A stretch of 64,000 nucleotides of DNA from Kordiimonas pumila (GTDB lineage Bacteria > Pseudomonadota > Alphaproteobacteria > Sphingomonadales > Kordiimonadaceae): positions 2,625,501 to 2,689,500 of the forward strand of contig NZ_CP061205.1 in assembly GCF_015240255.1 (NCBI RefSeq), given 5' to 3'. The notes beneath the pieces were generated by a model that searched no databases, was not told the origin of the DNA, and saw only the letters and a list, made by a program, of their open reading frames with translations. Positions 56,547 to 64,000 of this stretch are shown one piece after another. How positions within the stretch are numbered: position 1 is the stretch's first letter; the number at the start of each line of letters is the position of its first letter. The translations under genes were made by a program, and so were the position numbers.

Positions 56547-57776
56547 CTAATCAGCAGGGATGGCGAAGATAGTAATCAGCAGCAGTAGCATTGCAGCGCA
56601 AGACAGTGCTGTTAGCTCAACAAGGCGCTGGGTGCTTGGCCTTTTAACGCTCGCGACTTTAATCGCAATCAGGGTTTGCAGCAGGTAGTAAGCCGCAAAG
56701 GCGCGGGATGCGTAGGAAACAATCGCGAAAATATCCACTGTCCATACCAGCACAACACTAACCGCAACAATAGCGATATAGGCGTACTGGGCTTTCACCT
56801 TACCCTTGGTTTGTTCCTCTACCAGCCCGCCTGCGCCGATCGTATCAGCCACAGCCGCGCTGAACTGGCTCATGATCGCCGCAATAATCAACATAACAGC
56901 AAGCGCACCAGCCACACGACCAGTTAGCTCTATAATTGCGGTTTCATCCGGGTTCCCAGTGGCAACATACTGCAACAAGGGCAAAACAAGCGCGACAAAG
57001 GCAATATAAATAATGCCAGACAAGCCCTGCGCAAACCTCATACTTTTAACACGCATTTCTGTTCCGTATGTGGCCCCAAGGTAGCGTGATGTCTCAAAGC
57101 CCTGCACAACCAGTAGCATGCCTGCAAGCATGCGCAGGCGCTCGGTCAAGCCCATGTCCCCCGCGCTCAGGCTACCCAAGTCATAGCCGCTGCCAACATC
57201 ATAATATGCTAGCCCCACAACAAGCGCCGCAATTATCGCCAGCTTTATAGATACGGCATATTCCTCCATCCGTTCCATAATTTTAAGGCCGCGAAACGCC
57301 CCAACAACACCGAGGAAAACCAAAACCGCAGTGGTTAAACCCTGCCCCAGCAGCTCTGTTCGCATGCCCACACCTTCAAGCACAAACGACGCCAGCAAGC
57401 GCAGGTAAAAGGTAACAGAGATCACATAGGCAAAAGCAAGCGCCAGCCTTGATAGGTGCTCAAGCCTTTCCACAAAAGTCTGTTCATCATCATCGTTTAT
57501 CAGGGGTTCTGCATACCTGATATTATAGCGAATAACAGCACCAAGCCCGTATGCCACCACAATAATACCCGCCATAGCACTTGCCGCAAAACTGCCAGCA
57601 ACCTCGGCAAGCAAGGGCGCCACAATAAGGAACCCACTCCCAATAATGGAGGCAAGCGGCGTGACAGTGGCACGCCACAAGCTGTTTTCACGCACAGGCT
57701 TTCGCATTAAAAGCCACAGCACAAAAACAGCAATAACTATAACTATATAATCAATTAATTTCATGGTTAACAGCAT
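56547..57776 (-). CDS. multi-pass membrane protein, APC-superfamily-like
   Basis: A 409-residue protein with about eleven hydrophobic helices. Early in the second helix is SIIGSGFLIVAPLLAEVAG, resembling the G-S-G unwound region of amino acid/polyamine/cation transporters, and a late SQFSAAVADTIGAGGL segment could be another binding helix. I do not recognise a characterised subfamily, so the substrate is unknown. Start at 57776 is uncertain; an ATG four codons later is possible. It is convergent with the broken glycosyltransferase gene, nine bases away. Confidence 0.65.
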   Translation of the reverse strand: MLLTMKLIDYIVIVIAVFVLWLLMRKPVRENSLWRATVTPLASIIGSGFLIVAPLLAEVAGSFAASAMAGIIVVAYGLGAVIRYNIRYAEPLINDDDEQTFVERLEHLSRLALAFAYVISVTFYLRLLASFVLEGVGMRTELLGQGLTTAVLVFLGVVGAFRGLKIMERMEEYAVSIKLAIIAALVVGLAYYDVGSGYDLGSLSAGDMGLTERLRMLAGMLLVVQGFETSRYLGATYGTEMRVKSMRFAQGLSGIIYIAFVALVLPLLQYVATGNPDETAIIELTGRVAGALAVMLIIAAIMSQFSAAVADTIGAGGLVEEQTKGKVKAQYAYIAIVAVSVVLVWTVDIFAIVSYASRAFAAYYLLQTLIAIKVASVKRPSTQRLVELTALSCAAMLLLLITIFAIPAD

Positions 57777-57894
57777 TACCCTTACGCATGCTAAAGTGTA
57801 AAGCCATCTTTATGTCTTAATGATGTTTATAATTTTACTGGGCCTTAAACTCTGCTACTTGAATACTTTAAATACACAAACTGGAGACACCTTT

Positions 57895-58653
57895 ATGCGA
57901 CCACATCACCTTCTCGCTGCTGCCTTTCTTGCAAGTGAAGCGCCAGAGCTTGCAGCACAGGATGCGGCACCTAAATGGTCTGTTGGTGCGATTGGTTTGT
58001 ATGAAGCCAGCCCTTTTGCCGCAGAAGGTAGTGAACTTGAAGCCTTTCCCTTTGTCGCCTACAGGGGGGAGCGCTTCTTTATTGAGGGCCCAATGCTTGG
58101 TTATAGGCTAACAACCGAAGACAATAGCGACACTGACGAGCTTGAGCTTGAAGTGAGCATAATTGCTGCCATGCGCACCTTGCCCGGCGAAAGCCGCAAC
58201 AAGATAACGGCTGACATTGGTATTATAGCCGAATTGGAAACAGCCCTCGGCGAATTTGAGCTTATGGCTCTGCATGATGCCACTGATACAAGTAACGGCA
58301 TTGAGGTTTCCGCTGAATACAGCCGTGATATTCAATTTGGTAAACTGGTGGTTACGCCGTCTGTTGAGGTGGCATGGCAAAGCCGCAAGCTCACCAACTA
58401 TCTATGGGGCGTTACAACTGAACAAAATGCTAAAATGATTTCGGATAACAAAACTATCCTGCCCGTATATACACCAAACTCCGATACCTGGGTTGTTGAA
58501 ACAAATATTATGGCACGCTACCAACTCGCTCAGCAGTGGATGCTCGTTGGTCTTGCTGGGGTAGAGTTCCTTGGTTCCACCGTTACAGATAACCCCGGTA
58601 TCAATAAAGATCACATTTTTGAAGCAGGTCTGGGTCTAACCTATAGTTTTTAA
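57895..58653 (+). CDS. MipA/OmpV-family outer membrane protein
   Basis: A 252-residue probable outer membrane beta-barrel. An N-terminal signal-like segment ends near LAAQD. WSVGAIGLYEASPFAAEGSEL then follows, the MipA/OmpV start. Alternating-hydrophobicity strands end in GLGLTYSF with a terminal Phe. Members act as porin-like channels or as scaffolds for peptidoglycan synthesis. ATG 57895 with GGAGA before it is used; an upstream extension would give an unusual double hydrophobic leader. Confidence 0.8.
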   Translation: MRPHHLLAAAFLASEAPELAAQDAAPKWSVGAIGLYEASPFAAEGSELEAFPFVAYRGERFFIEGPMLGYRLTTEDNSDTDELELEVSIIAAMRTLPGESRNKITADIGIIAELETALGEFELMALHDATDTSNGIEVSAEYSRDIQFGKLVVTPSVEVAWQSRKLTNYLWGVTTEQNAKMISDNKTILPVYTPNSDTWVVETNIMARYQLAQQWMLVGLAGVEFLGSTVTDNPGINKDHIFEAGLGLTYSF

Positions 58654-58658
58654 AGGGT

Positions 58659-59090
58659 TTATATAGTTTCATCAACCACATGATGTGATGTGTTGTGGGT
58701 AAAAAAGCCCACAGCCAAGCCCACCAGTGCCCCTTCTAGTACAAACCACCACGGGCATGCCCACACGCTGCCATCACCCGGCCACACCTGCAACATGGCT
58801 GTCAGGTCGCCGTAAATAAACAGCATCAGCACCAGATCAAGCCAAGCGCCCGTAAAGCTGCAAATAAACCACCACGGCATCTTAAGCTTTAGTACTGGGT
58901 TATAGGTCAAGAGTGCAAACAGACTAATAACAGCACCAAATGTAATATACCACAGCAGTACGGCAACGCGCATCATCATGCCCGTATCAGGCCACAAAAC
59001 CGGCATGAGAAAAAAGCCTGCAATCCCAAAACAGGCGCCAACAAGTTTGCCCATAGCAACACGTTTTAGCAGTGGATAGCCTTCAAACAT
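58659..59090 (-). CDS. unknown four-helix membrane protein with two PWWF motifs
   Basis: A 143-residue integral membrane protein with four predicted helices (about 14-34, 41-62, 72-92 and 113-131). Two copies of PWWF (72-75 and 113-116) each begin a helix, followed by G-rich stretches, hinting at an internal duplication. The C-terminus is His-rich and polar (THNTSHHVVDETI). A strong GAGGAGG site lies before the ATG, so it is likely a real, expressed gene. I do not recognise the family. Confidence 0.65.
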   Translation of the reverse strand: MFEGYPLLKRVAMGKLVGACFGIAGFFLMPVLWPDTGMMMRVAVLLWYITFGAVISLFALLTYNPVLKLKMPWWFICSFTGAWLDLVLMLFIYGDLTAMLQVWPGDGSVWACPWWFVLEGALVGLAVGFFTHNTSHHVVDETI

Positions 59091-59147
59091 GCTAACCTCC
59101 TCTTTTTAAGATAGGCTAATGTAGCATAGCTTGGCCAAATGAAAAAA

Positions 59148-60413
59148 TCAGGCTTTTCTAAACACACCCACCAGTTCTAGGTGCGGCGACCACAGGAACT
59201 GGTCCACAGGCACCACACGTGTCAATGTGTACCCGCCGTCTGCCAGCATGCGGGCATCGCGGCCAAAGGTGTTAGGGTTGCAGCTAACACCCACCACGGT
59301 TTTAACATCAGAGAGGGCTATTTCTGCCACCTGCTCTTTTGCGCCAGCGCGCGGTGGGTCAAATACCACAGCATCAAAGGCCGTTAACTCTTTTGCTGTC
59401 ATTGGTCGCCTAAAAAGGTCGCGGTGCAGTGGTATAATCTGTTTCAGGCCTGTAGCAAAGTCGGCCGCGGCTTTTAAAGCATCAAGCGGCGCTTTTGCCC
59501 CCTCAACCGCCAGCACTTGGTGGCGACGCGCCAAAGGAAAGGTAAAGGTGCCCATGCCAGCAAACAAGTCTGCAACGCGCTTGTGCTCCTCTGTTGCAGC
59601 CAGCACTTCAGCAACAAGCGTGGCCTCGCCTTCTGCCGTCGCCTGAATAAAGCTTGCAGGTGTCAGGCTTACTTTAACGCCAGCAAAGTCCATCACTGGT
59701 TCACAGCGGATCGCCACTGGGTCAAGAAAGCCTTCATCCCGAAAATGCAAACTTGCCAGGTCATGGTCATTGGCAAAACCAACCAAGCTTTCACGGGCTT
59801 CCAGTGAAAGGTTAATTGCAGCCTCAACCAGCATATCAACGCCGCTTGCGGTTAAAGTCAGGTGCACCTCTGCCTGCATACGCTGCGGTAAGACTGCCCC
59901 CAGAATTGTGCGCAGCGGCGCAAAAAGTTTTGTTAAATCAGGATGACTAACAGGGCATTCTTTCAAATCAACAATCTGATGGCTTTTTTGCTCATTAAAC
60001 CCAAGCACAACACCGCTAATAGTTTTAAGTGCCTTAAGGGCAACACGCCTACGGCTTGCAGGCGGGCTAATGTGTGCAGGCTGTATCAGGGCGCTATCAA
60101 ACCCGTGGTGTGCAAGCGCCGTTTGGGCACGTTCCACCAGCCAACTACGGTAATAATCATCCGCAACATATTGAAGTTGGCAACCGCCGCATGTGCCAAA
60201 ATGTGTGCAAGCAGGTGTGCGGCGGTTATTTCCTGTCGATATAACCTCGCTAAGATCAGTGTATATGCCGTTTTTGCGGGTTTCACGAACAACGGCTTTC
60301 ACCCTGTCGCCCGGCACAGTGTGCGGCACAAATACTGGCACATCACCGTGTGTGCCAACACCGTCGCCCTGCGCCCCAAGCGAGATAATTTCAAGCTCAA
60401 TTATTTCAGCCAC
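59148..60413 (-). CDS. TrmA/RlmD-type RNA (uracil-5) methyltransferase
   Basis: A 421-residue SAM-dependent RNA m5U methyltransferase, probably acting on 23S rRNA. An N-terminal TRAM domain is followed by a 4Fe-4S set C69, C75, C78 (THFGTCGGCQ) and C153. The SAM fold has DLFAGMGTFTFPLA and FDPPRAGA, and the nucleophile cysteine is in VSCNPNTFGRD near 378. Which uridine it modifies cannot be told from sequence. It overlaps tlyA by eight bases. Confidence 0.9.
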   Translation of the reverse strand: MAEIIELEIISLGAQGDGVGTHGDVPVFVPHTVPGDRVKAVVRETRKNGIYTDLSEVISTGNNRRTPACTHFGTCGGCQLQYVADDYYRSWLVERAQTALAHHGFDSALIQPAHISPPASRRRVALKALKTISGVVLGFNEQKSHQIVDLKECPVSHPDLTKLFAPLRTILGAVLPQRMQAEVHLTLTASGVDMLVEAAINLSLEARESLVGFANDHDLASLHFRDEGFLDPVAIRCEPVMDFAGVKVSLTPASFIQATAEGEATLVAEVLAATEEHKRVADLFAGMGTFTFPLARRHQVLAVEGAKAPLDALKAAADFATGLKQIIPLHRDLFRRPMTAKELTAFDAVVFDPPRAGAKEQVAEIALSDVKTVVGVSCNPNTFGRDARMLADGGYTLTRVVPVDQFLWSPHLELVGVFRKA

Positions 60414-61161
60414 TGATACCGCCAGTTTTTGTACCGTATATAAGGAATTCTATATTGCCTTCCGGTCCTTTTATCGGGCTTTCGGTTATACCAACAGCCT
60501 GCCAGCCATCAAGGCTGTTCAACCAGTCGCCAATATCGCCGCAAACAGCTTTGTGCAGCGCGGGATCACGCACCACACCGCCCTTGCCCACATTATCCTT
60601 GCCAACCTCAAACTGCGGCTTGATAAGCGCTATAAGGCACCCGCCGGGCTTTACAAAACCAAGAGCAGCAGGCAATACGGTTTTGAGCGAGATAAAGCTA
60701 GCATCACACACAACCATATCAACCGGCACCGGAATTTCAGCCTCTGTCAAATAGCGGGCATTGGTTTTTTCCAGCACAGTAACCCGTTCATCGCCCCTCA
60801 GCTTCCATGCAAGCTGGCCGCGCCCCACATCAACCGCATAAACATGTGCGGCCCCGTTTGTAAGTAGCACATCCGTAAAGCCGCCCGTGGATGCACCGAC
60901 ATCAATCGCTGTATAGCCTGTGGGGATAACACCGAAATGCGCCAAACCTTTTTCCAGTTTTAAGCCGCCACGGCTAACCCAGTCGTGGTCTTTACCGCGC
61001 ACGTCAAGCGGGTCTTCATCCTTAACCTGCTGGCCTGCCTTCGTAATTTTGCTTTCACCAGAAAACACAACACCCGCCATTATAAGCGCTTGCGCTTTGG
61101 CACGCGATTCCACAAGGCCGCGATCAACAAGTGCTACATCTGCCCGTATTTTGGCTGCCAT
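60406..61161 (-). CDS. tlyA: TlyA-family rRNA 2'-O-methyltransferase
   Basis: A 251-residue protein with an N-terminal S4 RNA-binding domain (ADVALVDRGLVESRAKAQALI) and a C-terminal FtsJ-like methyltransferase domain (IDVGASTGGFTDVLL; VCDASFISLK; ALIKPQFE). Family members methylate ribose 2'-OH of 16S and/or 23S rRNA, and in mycobacteria set capreomycin sensitivity. The order dxs-tlyA-RNA methyltransferase is common in alphaproteobacteria. Confidence 0.92.
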   Translation of the reverse strand: MAAKIRADVALVDRGLVESRAKAQALIMAGVVFSGESKITKAGQQVKDEDPLDVRGKDHDWVSRGGLKLEKGLAHFGVIPTGYTAIDVGASTGGFTDVLLTNGAAHVYAVDVGRGQLAWKLRGDERVTVLEKTNARYLTEAEIPVPVDMVVCDASFISLKTVLPAALGFVKPGGCLIALIKPQFEVGKDNVGKGGVVRDPALHKAVCGDIGDWLNSLDGWQAVGITESPIKGPEGNIEFLIYGTKTGGISG

Positions 61162-61174
61162 AAGGGTGCCCAGC

Positions 61175-63106
61175 CTATAATGTGCGCGTTGTTACAGATT
61201 GGCCCAGATCATTCCGGCCCAGCGCCTTTAGCACAGCCGCCACAATGCCAGACGCATTCAGTCCTGCCTCTTCATACATTTTTTCTGGCTTATCATGATC
61301 CTGAAATACATCAGGCAATTTAAGCGCACGAACTTTAAGGGAGCCATCCAAAATGCCTTCGCCTGCCAGATAGTCCATCACATGGGCACCAAAGCCACCA
61401 ATGGAGCCTTCTTCAATCGTGATCAGAAGATCATGGCTTGCCGCTAAGTCTTTCAGCATTTGTTCGTCAACCGGCTTTGCAAAACGCGCATCAGCAACTG
61501 TTGTAGATAGCCCTTTGGTTTCCAGTTCCTCTGCGGCCTTCAGGGCCTCAGCAAGGCGCGATCCCAGAGAAACAATAGCAACAGACTTACCTTTTTTAAC
61601 AATCCGGCCTTTACCAATCGGCAGTATCTCGCCTTTTACCGGCATCTCAACACCCACACCCTCCCCGCGAGGGTAGCGTACAGCAGACGGCCTGTCGGTA
61701 ATGCTGACAGCCGTTGCCACCATATGCTTTAGTTCTGCCTCATCCGCAGCGGCCATAACAACCATGTTTGGCAGGCTTGCAAGGTACGTAATATCAAAGC
61801 TGCCCGCGTGTGTTGGGCCATCAGCCCCAACAAGACCTGCACGGTCGATTGCAAATCTTACCGGTAAGCTTTGAACGGCCACATCATGCACAATCTGGTC
61901 GTAAGCACGCTGTAGGAAGGTTGAATAAATCGCAGTAAACGGAATATAGCCCTCAGCGGCAAGACCCGCCGCAAAAGTAACTGCATGCTGCTCGGCAATA
62001 CCCACATCAAATGTGCGATCAGGAAAACGTTTTTCAAACTTGTCCAACCCGGTGCCAGACGGCATCGCCGCTGTAATTGCAATGATTTTATCGTTCTTTT
62101 CTGCTTCCGCAATCAGGCTCTCAGCAAACACATTGGTATATGTAGGGGCGACAGGCTTCGACTTTTTCTGTTCTTTTGTGATCAGGTCAAACTGCGGGAC
62201 AGCATGGTATTTTTCCTGATTTGGTGTATCGAACGGGTGTCCCCGGCCCTTTTCTGTTACTACATGCACCAAAATGGGGCCTTCTTCTGTATCACGCACA
62301 TTTTCAAGCACAGGTAACAGGTGGTCCATATTGTGGCCGTCAATAGGGCCAACATAATAAAAACCAAGCTCATCAAACAACGTGCCGCCGCCAATAGCAA
62401 GGCCGCGCGCGCTTTCTTCCCACAAACGCGCCCGCTCAGCCAAAGGCCTTGGCAGCAACTCAACAATCTTTTTACCAAACCCGCGCAAGCTCAGGAATGT
62501 TTCAGAACTGATAATTTTGGCAAGATATGCGCTTAAACCGCCAACAGCAGGGGCAATAGACATATCATTATCATTCAGGATAACAACCAATCTGTTACCA
62601 GCCTGCTTTGCATTATTCATGGCTTCATAGGCCATGCCTGCGCTCATGGCACCGTCACCGATAACAGCAATAGAGCGGCCCTTCTTGCCAGACAGCTTAT
62701 TGGCAACGGCCATACCCAGTGCTGCACTTATAGACGTGGAAGAATGCCCCGCGCCAAACGGGTCATATTCGCTTTCGGTACGCTTGGTGAAGGGTGCAAG
62801 GCCATCACCTTGGCGAATGGTTCGAATGCCTGCGCGCCTGCCGGTTAAAATTTTATGGGGATAGGCCTGATGGCCCACATCCCAAATAAGCCTGTCGTCT
62901 GGCGTATTAAAAACATAATGCAGGGCAACCGTCAGTTCCACCACACCAAGCCCCGCACCAAAATGCCCGCCACTGATAGAGGCAGCACTAATCACTTCAG
63001 AACGCAGTTCATCTGCCACTTGCCGAAGTTTAGACTTTGGCAAAGCTCTCAATTCCTTGGGGGTTGGCACCTTATCAAGGAGGGGTGTTTCAGGACGTAC
63101 GCTCAA
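61175..63106 (-). CDS. dxs: 1-deoxy-D-xylulose-5-phosphate synthase
   Basis: First enzyme of the MEP isoprenoid pathway, joining pyruvate and glyceraldehyde 3-phosphate with TPP. The 643 residues have the TPP/Mg motif [17 protein letters not shown] ... NDNDMSI, the [12 protein letters not shown] region, and [19 protein letters not shown] with the catalytic Glu. [15 protein letters not shown] follows. It is downstream of ispA and just before tlyA in the same direction, a typical alphaproteobacterial isoprenoid cluster. Confidence 0.97.
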   Translation of the reverse strand: MSVRPETPLLDKVPTPKELRALPKSKLRQVADELRSEVISAASISGGHFGAGLGVVELTVALHYVFNTPDDRLIWDVGHQAYPHKILTGRRAGIRTIRQGDGLAPFTKRTESEYDPFGAGHSSTSISAALGMAVANKLSGKKGRSIAVIGDGAMSAGMAYEAMNNAKQAGNRLVVILNDNDMSIAPAVGGLSAYLAKIISSETFLSLRGFGKKIVELLPRPLAERARLWEESARGLAIGGGTLFDELGFYYVGPIDGHNMDHLLPVLENVRDTEEGPILVHVVTEKGRGHPFDTPNQEKYHAVPQFDLITKEQKKSKPVAPTYTNVFAESLIAEAEKNDKIIAITAAMPSGTGLDKFEKRFPDRTFDVGIAEQHAVTFAAGLAAEGYIPFTAIYSTFLQRAYDQIVHDVAVQSLPVRFAIDRAGLVGADGPTHAGSFDITYLASLPNMVVMAAADEAELKHMVATAVSITDRPSAVRYPRGEGVGVEMPVKGEILPIGKGRIVKKGKSVAIVSLGSRLAEALKAAEELETKGLSTTVADARFAKPVDEQMLKDLAASHDLLITIEEGSIGGFGAHVMDYLAGEGILDGSLKVRALKLPDVFQDHDKPEKMYEEAGLNASGIVAAVLKALGRNDLGQSVTTRTL

Positions 63107-63149
63107 GTTTATTCCTTTATATGCGCTATGCCTAAGCCATTAGTAGCAT

Positions 63150-64000
63150 TCACGCACGCCTATTTATAGCAAACTCTGCTATTTCGCGTAAAAGCGCGGC
63201 CTTTTTATCAAAATCTGCCAAATGGTCAATTGCTTGCTGTGATAGAATGGCCGCTTGTTGTTGCGCCCGCTCAATTCCTAGTATGCCAACGATGGTTGCT
63301 TTGCCCGCGTCAGCATCCTTACCTGTTGCTTTTCCCACAACGTTAGCATCGCCTAAAGCATCGAGAAGGTCATCTGCAATCTGGTACGCAAGCCCTAGAT
63401 CGCGCGCATATCCAGCAAGGGATGCGCGCACCTTTTTACCTGCATGGGCCATAATGGCCCCAGCCTCAACCGCGAATGACAATAAAGCCCCGGTTTTCAT
63501 ATACTGCAGACGAAAAATAGCTCTTTCATCAAGATCATAATCATCGGCCGTCAAGTCTATCATCTGGCCACCTACCATACCGTGGCCACCAGATGCAACA
63601 GCAAGGCTTTTTACCAGCTCAAGTCTTACATAGGGGTCTGGGTGTGTATCTGTACTTGCCAATATTTCAAAAGCAAGGGTAAGCAAGGCATCTCCCGCAA
63701 GGATAGCCGTAGCTTCATCAAATTTTTTATGAACCGTTGGCTGGCCGCGCCGCATGTCATCATCGTCCATAGCGGGCAAATCATCATGAATAAGCGAATA
63801 ACAGTGCACACACTCAAGCGCTGCCCCAACATGCAAGGCGTGCTGACGTTCAACACCAAACAAATCTGCGCTTGCTAGCACAAGAAGGGGGCGAAGGCGC
63901 TTGCCGCCGTTAAAAACAGCATACCGCATTGCTTCCTGAACACGTGCTTCAGGTCCAGCCGGAACCACCAAAAGCTTATCAAGCACCTGCCCAATAGCCA
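63150..64000 (-). CDS. ispA: farnesyl/geranyl diphosphate synthase, 5'-truncated by window edge
   Basis: Builds farnesyl (or geranyl) diphosphate from IPP and DMAPP. Both aspartate motifs are present: DDLPAMDDDD followed by the R-R pair, and YQIADDLLDALGD. The EAMRYAVFNGGKRLRP start motif is intact. The frame stays open to the edge (AIGQVLDKLL), so the true start is beyond 64000 and the internal GTG at 63986 is not the start. It is 43 bases before dxs, in the usual order. Confidence 0.93.
   Translation of the reverse strand, partial: AIGQVLDKLLVVPAGPEARVQEAMRYAVFNGGKRLRPLLVLASADLFGVERQHALHVGAALECVHCYSLIHDDLPAMDDDDMRRGQPTVHKKFDEATAILAGDALLTLAFEILASTDTHPDPYVRLELVKSLAVASGGHGMVGGQMIDLTADDYDLDERAIFRLQYMKTGALLSFAVEAGAIMAHAGKKVRASLAGYARDLGLAYQIADDLLDALGDANVVGKATGKDADAGKATIVGILGIERAQQQAAILSQQAIDHLADFDKKAALLREIAEFAINRRA

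Noticed and set aside
60193-60867. A 224-codon open frame on the + strand over tlyA and the RNA methyltransferase
   Set aside because: Antisense to two well-supported overlapping genes with full motifs; no ribosome site or recognisable domain.
1-64000. CRISPR arrays, transposases, integrases, tRNA and rRNA genes
   Set aside because: Reading both strands I saw no repeat-spacer array, no IS ends or transposase motifs and no tRNA cloverleaf, but short tRNAs can be missed without a covariance search.

Overview
The window looks like chromosome from a moderately AT-rich, flagellated, aerobic marine-type alphaproteobacterium. Kordiimonadales or a close relative is my best guess. This rests on gene order (pdxH/dnaJ-like/yihY/fabI/aroC and RNA methyltransferase/tlyA/dxs/ispA) and on a 1,160-residue fused indolepyruvate oxidoreductase. 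The taxon is inferred; no rRNA is present to settle it.

Layout. 1-5.2 kb: flagellar export and rod genes in two divergent groups. flgB-flgC-fliE-fliQ-fliR-flhB and a cut-off membrane gene run leftward. A small FlhB-C-terminal-like gene, fliO and fliP run rightward. 5.2-6.8 kb: release factor 3. 7.3-15.1 kb: a lipid-handling accessory block with an alpha/beta hydrolase, a divergent PsrA-like TetR regulator, a TonB-dependent receptor whose promoter carries a cluster of palindromic operators, an acyl-CoA ligase, a second hydrolase and an ACT-domain threonine ammonia-lyase. 15.2-19.4 kb: an RND efflux pump and its adaptor. 19.8-26.1 kb: amino acid metabolism (indolepyruvate oxidoreductase, alanine dehydrogenase with a divergent Lrp regulator, cysteine synthase). 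26.2-28.0 kb: an orphan hybrid histidine kinase.

28.1-48.2 kb is the centrepiece, a roughly 20-kb acyl-CoA catabolic super-cluster. It holds three acyl-CoA dehydrogenases, five short-chain dehydrogenases, a MaoC hydratase, a thiolase, an acyl-CoA ligase, a quinone oxidoreductase-like reductase, a patatin-like lipase, two thioesterases, a class II aldolase family protein, an APH-type phosphotransferase, an iron alcohol dehydrogenase and a coniferyl-type aldehyde dehydrogenase. Together these could oxidise an alcohol or aldehyde to an acid, activate it to a CoA thioester and degrade it by beta-oxidation. The phosphotransferase plus an ACAD10/11-like dehydrogenase suggests that 4-hydroxyacyl-CoAs are among the intermediates.

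48.3-55.3 kb: a chemoreceptor, then pdxH, a DnaJ-like co-chaperone, yihY, fabI and aroC. 55.3-56.5 kb: an AT-rich GT61 glycosyltransferase gene broken by one in-frame amber codon. 56.5-59.1 kb: an APC-like transporter, a MipA/OmpV-type outer membrane protein and an unknown four-helix membrane protein. 59.1-64.0 kb: RNA methyltransferase, tlyA, dxs and ispA, the last running off the right edge. I saw no tRNA, rRNA, CRISPR array, transposase or phage gene.
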